Shown in pieces: positions 7,807 to 12,302 of a stretch of DNA of 14,947 nucleotides. The stretch spans positions 1-14,947 of the forward strand of contig JBDSOC010000302.1 in assembly GCA_039915085.1 (NCBI GenBank). Direction: 5' to 3'. Position numbers and translations under genes: made by a program. The notes beneath the pieces are model-generated. The model was not told the origin of the DNA. It searched no databases and saw only the letters and a program-made list of their open reading frames with translations. Numbering within the stretch: the stretch's first letter is position 1; each line of letters opens with the position of its first letter. The stretch comes from JACMLD01 sp039915085. GTDB taxonomy: Bacteria > Bacteroidota > Bacteroidia > Chitinophagales > Chitinophagaceae.

Positions 7807-7896
7807 GTTTTTTTTATTTAGGGGTTAAAAATTCTGTTATCTAAACTAATTTCCAAACTTTACAAAACCAAAGCAGGGGGAATAAAGCAGTAATTA

Positions 7897-8967
7897 ATGC
7901 CGACAAACAGCAACATATCTCCGATGAAACAGGCTGCTGATAAAGCACAGATAAATGATATTGGCTTCCGGATAATATTAATACCGTTTTTTGGTATTGC
8001 TATTCCACTTATTACCGGAATGATAAACGGGCAAAATTTTTCTAATTGGCAGATTAAGTTAAGCTTTTTATATACCATTTTTATAGCGTTTATAATATGG
8101 GAAGGGAATCGTTACCTGCTTTTTAGTATGCGCAGTTATTTCGACTGGCATAAAAAACCCGTTAGAAAAATTATTGTTCTGCTGTTTGGCATTTCGTTTT
8201 ACACATTGCCAGTAAGTATGTTATTGCTGGTGGGTTGGTACCATATCTTTATTAAAAGCGGGGCAAACTGGCAGGTAGTATTTACAGCTATACTTATTAT
8301 TATGATTTGTGTAATTTTTATTACACATGTATACGAAACTGTTTTCCTGGTAAAAGAATCTGAAAGTGAAATGCTGCGTGCAGAACAGTTTGAAAGGGCC
8401 AGGGCTGAAGCGGAACTAGAAGCATTAAAAAATCAGATAGATCCGCATTTTATTTTCAATTCTCTTAATACATTGTCTTACCTGATAGAAGAAAAACCTG
8501 CTAAAGCAAAACAGTTTAATGATAATATGGCCGATGTATACCGTTACATATTGCAAAACAAAGCGAGGGATCTTGTGCTGCTGCAGGATGAAGTTAATTT
8601 CCTGGAAGCTTATTTTTCACTGTTAAAAATACGGTTTGAAAATGCATTGCAACTGCGGCTTAACCTGGACAAATCATTGTTTGATCAGTACCTGGTTCCA
8701 CCCATTTCTTTACAGGTACTGATGGAAAATGCTATTAAACACAATGAGTTTTCTGATGCAAATCCATTGATAATTGAAATAAGTTTCAGCGGGAATACTC
8801 TTATCTTTTGTAATGAAGTAAGAAGAAAACCAATGCGGAAGCCTTCTTCAAAAATTGGTTTGAAAAACCTGGATGAAAGATATAAACTTACTACAGGCCA
8901 TACTATTACTGTAGAAGAAACTGACACGGCATTCAGGATTGTATTGCCTGTTCTTAAAATTGTATAA
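7897..8967 (+). CDS. LytS/YehU-type sensor histidine kinase
   Basis: The 356-residue protein has four N-terminal membrane helices (about 24-43, 54-70, 91-112, 128-152), a coiled linker (153-180) and a His_kinase (PF06580-type) domain. The phosphoacceptor is H184 in QIDPHFIFNSLNTL (180-193). The ATP-binding N-box is LMENAIKHNE (275-284) and the G-box region is KIGLKNLDERY (319-329). The kinase phosphorylates its partner regulator encoded two bases downstream. The sensor part has no recognisable extracytoplasmic ligand domain, so the signal is probably sensed within the membrane. ATG 7897 is taken as start; ATG 7924 is a possible alternative that loses no domain. Confidence 0.93.
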   Translation: MPTNSNISPMKQAADKAQINDIGFRIILIPFFGIAIPLITGMINGQNFSNWQIKLSFLYTIFIAFIIWEGNRYLLFSMRSYFDWHKKPVRKIIVLLFGISFYTLPVSMLLLVGWYHIFIKSGANWQVVFTAILIIMICVIFITHVYETVFLVKESESEMLRAEQFERARAEAELEALKNQIDPHFIFNSLNTLSYLIEEKPAKAKQFNDNMADVYRYILQNKARDLVLLQDEVNFLEAYFSLLKIRFENALQLRLNLDKSLFDQYLVPPISLQVLMENAIKHNEFSDANPLIIEISFSGNTLIFCNEVRRKPMRKPSSKIGLKNLDERYKLTTGHTITVEETDTAFRIVLPVLKIV

Positions 8968-8969
8968 TA

Positions 8970-9725
8970 ATGAAAGTAATTATTATTGAAGACGACAAGC
9001 CGGCAGCGGAAAAATTGCAGAAAGCAATTATACAAGCCAGCAAAGATATCAGCGTTGAAGCTGTATTGGGCAGCGTACATGCTGCTACAGAATGGCTGCA
9101 GCAAAATCAGTCGCCGGATTTAATTTTCATGGACATAGCCCTTACAGACGGCCTGTCTTTTAAAATATTTGAAAATGTTACTATTACCTGCCCGGTAATA
9201 TTTACTACTGCTTTTGATGAATACTGGCAGGAAGCCTTTGAACATAACAGTATTGATTATTTATTAAAGCCGGTTAAACAGGAAAAACTGGAAACTGCAT
9301 TACAGAAATTTGAAAAATTAAAACAATTTTTTACTGTAAATTTTCAGCAATTACAGCAATGGCGCAAGCAAACAGATACTGCTTCTTACAAAAAACGATT
9401 CCTGGTAAAAAGAGGCATGGATTATATAACCATACGAGCCGAAGAAGTTGCCTATTTCTACGCAACCCATAAACTGGTATGTATGGTGGATAACAAAGGA
9501 CAAAAATTTATTCTTGATAAGTCACTGGCCGATCTTGAAAAAGAAACGGACCCTGCACAATTTTACAGGCTAAACAGAAAGTTCCTGGTGAATATACAGG
9601 CGATCAAAAAAATAAAAACCTGGCCTAAAAGCAAACTGCTGATTGAAGTAAATCCACCCGTTAACGAAGAAATTATAGTTAGCCAGGAAAATGTAAGCGC
9701 TTTTAAAGAATGGGTGGGTAATTGA
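8970..9725 (+). CDS. LytTR family response regulator
   Basis: The 251-residue protein has an N-terminal receiver domain (1-118) with acidic residues E7, D8 and D9, phosphoacceptor D55 in LIFMDIALTDG, the T79/T80 switch position and K100 in LLKPV. A C-terminal LytTR DNA-binding domain follows (about 142-251) with FLVKRGMDYITI and the hallmark FYRLNRKFLVNI (198-209). It is the output partner of the kinase just upstream: the stop TAA and the next ATG are separated by two bases, indicating translational coupling. LytTR regulators bind pairs of short direct repeats; the target is not obvious here, and no dedicated effector gene follows on the same strand. Confidence 0.95.
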   Translation: MKVIIIEDDKPAAEKLQKAIIQASKDISVEAVLGSVHAATEWLQQNQSPDLIFMDIALTDGLSFKIFENVTITCPVIFTTAFDEYWQEAFEHNSIDYLLKPVKQEKLETALQKFEKLKQFFTVNFQQLQQWRKQTDTASYKKRFLVKRGMDYITIRAEEVAYFYATHKLVCMVDNKGQKFILDKSLADLEKETDPAQFYRLNRKFLVNIQAIKKIKTWPKSKLLIEVNPPVNEEIIVSQENVSAFKEWVGN

Positions 9726-9790
9726 AATATACTTTTGAAATATATGCCGTGTTTATTTTCAAACTGCATTGGCATGTATGATTTCTTTCA

Positions 9791-9873
9791 ACACATAGAC
9801 ACAATAGATTCATAGAAATACATAGGGTTATGGTAAGATCTGTATAGCTCTATGCTCCTGTAATTCTATGTGT
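9791..9873. repeat. ACATAG-rich imperfect palindrome
   Basis: Nine-base arms ACACATAGA (9791-9799) and TCTATGTGT (9865-9873) are perfect reverse complements. Inside, CATAG recurs at 9794, 9811 and 9821 and its complement CTATG at 9850 and 9866. The interval encodes no protein. I have the impression that similar CACATAGA-type elements occur scattered in Bacteroidota genomes, but that is unverified memory. Confidence 0.5.
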
Positions 9874-9953
9874 AGCAAAAAACTTGTCTGGTTTGCATTT
9901 TTTAGTTCTGAATTCTGTCAAAATCATTAAATCAGTTATGTTATTACAATGCA

Positions 9954-9984
9954 TAAAAAACCCGCTTTCAATAAAGAAAGCGGG
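9954..9984 (-). terminator. Rho-independent terminator of the sigma-factor operon
   Basis: A perfect 9-bp GC-rich stem (9961-9969 with 9976-9984) closes a 6-base loop. On the minus strand it is followed by six T's (complement of 9955-9960). It lies 33 bases beyond the stop codon of the Spy-like gene. On the plus strand there is no T-run, so it should act only on minus-strand transcripts. Confidence 0.92.
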
Positions 9985-10016
9985 CTGTGTTCAATGTGTA
10001 TCCCTGGTTTATCAAA

Positions 10017-10418
10017 TTATTTAGTATTGCCACCGCCACCAGGTCTTTGCGGGCGTGTAGTTGGTTCTATTTCATCTTTCCATTTCTTAAACTGATCATC
10101 AGTAAAAATCTTTTTCAGTTTTTCATCTCTCTCATCTCCCAGTTTTTTTCTGCCTTCCATCATTTTATCCCTGTCTGGCTGGCCACCGCCTGCGCGCATA
10201 TCCTCCATCATCTTTTGCTGGCTCCTGTAATAATTAGTAAACGCGCTGTCTGTTAATGCGGTTTTATCTTTATCCAGTTTAAAATCTGCTAATTTATCCA
10301 TTACCATTTTCACCCTTTCAGGTACAGGCATACGCTGCATACCACCACCCTGCTGGGCATTCATGGCAAAAACAGTCATTAAAGCCAGGCTTGCCAATAA
10401 GAACATTTTCTTTTTCAT
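10017..10418 (-). CDS. Spy/CpxP-like periplasmic protein, Met/Gly-rich
   Basis: The 133-residue protein has a signal peptide (MKKK plus hydrophobic core, cleavage after NA at 20-21). The mature part is small, charged and helical: MVMDKLADFKLDKDKTALTDSAF (38-60), NYYRSQQKMMEDM (62-74), and GRKKLGDERDEKLKKIFTDDQFKKWKDE (89-116), where FTDDQ resembles the LTxxQ motif of Spy/CpxP-type chaperones. Methionine is frequent and short Gly runs lie at 24-26, 77-79 and 127-130. By analogy it may bind unfolded proteins or metal ions in the periplasm. It is last in the sigma-factor operon, 84 bases after the preceding gene, and is followed by a strong terminator. Family assignment is by pattern, not strong identity. 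Confidence 0.65.
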   Translation of the reverse strand: MKKKMFLLASLALMTVFAMNAQQGGGMQRMPVPERVKMVMDKLADFKLDKDKTALTDSAFTNYYRSQQKMMEDMRAGGGQPDRDKMMEGRKKLGDERDEKLKKIFTDDQFKKWKDEIEPTTRPQRPGGGGNTK

Positions 10419-10502
10419 TGCATATAAATTTAATCGTTACTAAAGATGTTTTATTTGGATGCCAACTGTGATTAAAAACCTGCGGTCAAAAAGAAATTTT
10501 GC

Positions 10503-11015
10503 TTATTTTTTTGTTTCTGTGTCCTTTTTTCCCGGCGCATTATTTTTTTGCCAGGGCTGCATCATTTTACTGGTTAAAGCGGGCATTACCGAATCAAATT
10601 TTAACAATTGCTGTTCTGTACACAGTTTACGTATGCTCATAAAATTCAGAAAAAATTGCAGATCCAATTCCGCCTGTTTTTTCCCTATTTCAGCTGCTGA
10701 TAATTTTAGCATAGAATCAGTAACCCCTGGCTTGCCCAGTAACTGGTAGAAATTGTCTTTGCTTTTCCCAAGATTATTAAACAAGGGCTTTATTGCAGCA
10801 CGGTGTTGTTTTTTAAGACTATCAAGCATATCCATCTGTTCTTTAGTAAACCCTGCTTCATTCTGCAAAAATGTTGTTACCGGCCCACGCTTTTCCGGGT
10901 GATTTGCCCTAAACTGTGGCTTATTATAAGCAGTAAAGTAGAGGAGCATACCTATGTTGGTGAGCAAAAGAAATACTACAAGAAAGATGAGTATCCTGTT
11001 TTTTGAATTATTCAT
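10503..11015 (-). CDS. Membrane-anchored periplasmic heavy-metal-sensor-like (CnrX/Spy fold) protein
   Basis: The 170-residue protein has a short cytoplasmic N-terminus, one membrane helix (8-28) and a periplasmic helical domain (about 40-155) of the CnrX/Spy/CpxP kind. FLQNEAGFTKEQMDMLDSLK (49-68) is the characteristic first helix and IRKLCTEQQLLKFDSVM (128-144) the last, with an LCTEQQ form of the LTxxQ motif. CnrX binds Ni/Co through several His residues; here only H39 and H71 are present, so metal binding is uncertain and protein-stress sensing is an alternative. Its ATG shares one base with the stop codon of the upstream small membrane protein (TAATG), implying coupled translation and probably a physical partnership. 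Confidence 0.7.
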   Translation of the reverse strand: MNNSKNRILIFLVVFLLLTNIGMLLYFTAYNKPQFRANHPEKRGPVTTFLQNEAGFTKEQMDMLDSLKKQHRAAIKPLFNNLGKSKDNFYQLLGKPGVTDSMLKLSAAEIGKKQAELDLQFFLNFMSIRKLCTEQQLLKFDSVMPALTSKMMQPWQKNNAPGKKDTETKK

Positions 11016-11350
11016 TAGCGTGCCTCAGTGTTTTCGTCGTAATAAGAATTTACTGCTACTGTGGTATTATAATCATCAGCAGTGCTTTGTTCAACCTGGT
11101 CGGCCATAATAGTGGTTAAAGCAGATGTATGCTGGTAATACAATGCGGCTGCATTTAGTAAACAAATAATACAAAGTGTTGCCAGGGCCACAGCTGGCTT
11201 TGTAATAAAATAGGCTATCCTGCCCCAAAAACTGATTTCCTCTTTCTGCAGCCTTGCCTGCACGCGTGTAAAAAAGAAATTACCCGGACTGGCTTTTTGC
11301 ACGCCCTCCAGGCTGTTTATGATGTTTTCTATTTCTTTTTTATTCTCCAT
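11015..11350 (-). CDS. Small single-pass membrane protein, probable anti-sigma factor
   Basis: The 111-residue protein is read from the ATG at 11350. An in-frame GTG at 11455 would overlap the sigma gene by 59 bases and is rejected. The cytoplasmic part (1-48) contains IENIINSLEGVQKA (8-20) and FFFTRVQARL (25-34), a pattern I associate with small genes after ECF sigma factors in Bacteroidota. One membrane helix follows (51-72), then about 40 periplasmic residues. There is no zinc-binding HxxxCxxC motif, so it is not a ZAS-type anti-sigma; size and layout resemble CnrY. Position between the sigma gene (46-base gap) and the overlapping CnrX-like gene supports a role in holding the sigma factor at the membrane. 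Function inferred. Confidence 0.7.
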   Translation of the reverse strand: MENKKEIENIINSLEGVQKASPGNFFFTRVQARLQKEEISFWGRIAYFITKPAVALATLCIICLLNAAALYYQHTSALTTIMADQVEQSTADDYNTTVAVNSYYDENTEAR

Positions 11351-11396
11351 ATTATTTGCTCTTTTTATTTGACGGGAAATGAAAATAAAACCTGCG

Positions 11397-12008
11397 CTAT
11401 TTATTCTTGTTGTTGTATACCTCCTGCAGCCACTTTCGTAAATTATTTTTTGCACGGTGCAACAAAGATTCTACAGAGGATACAGTGGTTTTCATTATTT
11501 CGCTGATTTCCTGGTAATTCAGGCCCTCTACCTTATTGAGCACGAATGCAATCTTTTGATTATCTGGCAGTTTTTCTATGGCTTTAAACAGCGCGGCGGC
11601 ATTTTCCTTGTTATCCAGCACCACACCCGGATGATTAAAATCTGGTGGCTGAATGATTATCTCATTGTTCTCGCCAAACAGGTGCTGCACGAAAGCAAAA
11701 CGTTTCTTTCTTTTCTTTCTTCTTATATGGTCAAGGGCCTTGCTGGTGGTAATCCGGTATAACCAGGTAGAAAGCTTTGATTCCCCTTTAAAGGTGTGGA
11801 TAGACTCGTATACCTGCACAAAAACCTCCTGGGCAACATCTTCAGCATCTTCGGCAGATTGTAAAATGCCCATCGCCGTATTATATACCATATCCTGCCA
11901 GGTGGTGACAATTATTTTAAACGCATTCCCGTCGCCCTGCTTTAATTGTTCTACCAAGGTTCTCTCATCCAAAACAGCTGAGTTTTTGCTTATAACGATA
12001 TTACGCAA
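11397..12008 (-). CDS. ECF-type RNA polymerase sigma factor
   Basis: The protein is 203 residues with sigma-70 region 2 at about 29-102: the core-binding part (MVYNTAMGILQSAEDAEDVAQEVFVQ), the TWLYRI segment and DHIRRKKRKKRF. Region 4 lies at about 147-192, with LPDNQKIAFVLNKVEGLNYQEISEI followed by the recognition helix TVSSVESLLHRAK. Region 3 is absent, as usual for ECF factors. The only plausible start giving a normal N-terminus is TTG at 12008; an in-frame TAA lies five codons upstream and there is no ATG before region 2. A weak start may keep the level low. It heads an operon with a probable anti-sigma, a CnrX-like sensor and a Spy-like protein, and likely directs an envelope-stress or metal response. 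Confidence 0.93.
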   Translation of the reverse strand: MRNIVISKNSAVLDERTLVEQLKQGDGNAFKIIVTTWQDMVYNTAMGILQSAEDAEDVAQEVFVQVYESIHTFKGESKLSTWLYRITTSKALDHIRRKKRKKRFAFVQHLFGENNEIIIQPPDFNHPGVVLDNKENAAALFKAIEKLPDNQKIAFVLNKVEGLNYQEISEIMKTTVSSVESLLHRAKNNLRKWLQEVYNNKNK

Positions 12009-12060
12009 AAAAGCACAGTTTTATCAGGAAGCAATTTAAAAAATTAAAATTTCATTAAGG

Positions 12061-12190
12061 AAGCCATAAGGTGCATTTAAAATTGTCGCTCTGAGTTTCG
12101 GCCGGTGGAGACACCGGCCGAGGCTGAGCCGTGGTTGATGTCCCCACCAACCACTTCTAGCTGCGACAATTTTAAATGCAACCAAGCCAT
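12061..12190. repeat. Possible 7-bp target-site duplication (AAGCCAT) flanking the palindromic element
   Basis: AAGCCAT occurs at 12061-12067 and again at 12184-12190 in direct orientation, on either side of the 109-bp palindrome, with 4 and 3 intervening bases. This could be a target-site duplication left by insertion. A 7-base match in this short interval may also be chance. Confidence 0.35.
12072..12180. repeat. 109-bp symmetrical palindromic element (REPIN/MITE-like)
   Basis: The ends are 18-bp perfect inverted repeats (12072-12089 and 12163-12180, TGCATTTAAAATTGTCGC and its complement). Two hairpins lie inside: 12098-12121, a 10-bp perfect stem with a GAGA loop, and 12131-12154, a 10-bp stem with a TCCC loop and one A/C mismatch that becomes a G-U pair on the minus strand. 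The hairpins are exact mirror positions about base 12126, where GGCT-G-AGCC forms the centre. Read on opposite strands the two hairpins share a GGTGG(A/G)GACA core, and the stems differ by paired changes. No T-run follows on either strand and no ORF is present. Confidence 0.8.
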
Positions 12191-12302
12191 GACCTGCGAA
12201 AACAGCAAACCGGAAGTATGTGCTGCAGAATCGCGGATAAATTAATTTGTATAAAAACAGTCTGCGAATCTTCGGCTCATTTTTAGCATTTATCCAATCG
12301 CA
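12181..12302. other. Non-coding spacer between palindromic element and outer-membrane barrel gene
   Basis: No gene is seen between the palindrome and the stop codon of the barrel gene at 12303. I looked for a terminator of that gene on the minus strand and found only a very short CGAA/TTCG hairpin without a convincing T-run. Confidence 0.4.

Noticed and set aside
9722..9744. Direct repeat TTGAAATATA (9722-9731, 9735-9744) as a regulator-binding site
   Set aside because: Very AT-rich, overlaps the stop codon of the response-regulator gene, and has no supporting context; likely chance.
9791..9873. CATAG repeats as a short CRISPR array
   Set aside because: Repeat units are only 5-6 bases, spacing is irregular (17 and 10 bases), orientation is mixed and there are no cas genes nearby.
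11351..11455. Longer form of the small anti-sigma-like protein starting at GTG 11455
   Set aside because: It would overlap the sigma-factor gene by 59 bases and add residues unlike the rest. The ATG at 11350 gives the expected N-terminal motif and a normal 46-base gap.
12072..12180. Palindromic element as a simple rho-independent terminator or a tRNA-like cloverleaf
   Set aside because: No T-run follows the stems on either strand, and there is no T-loop or acceptor-end signature of a tRNA. The exact mirror symmetry fits a palindromic repeat better.
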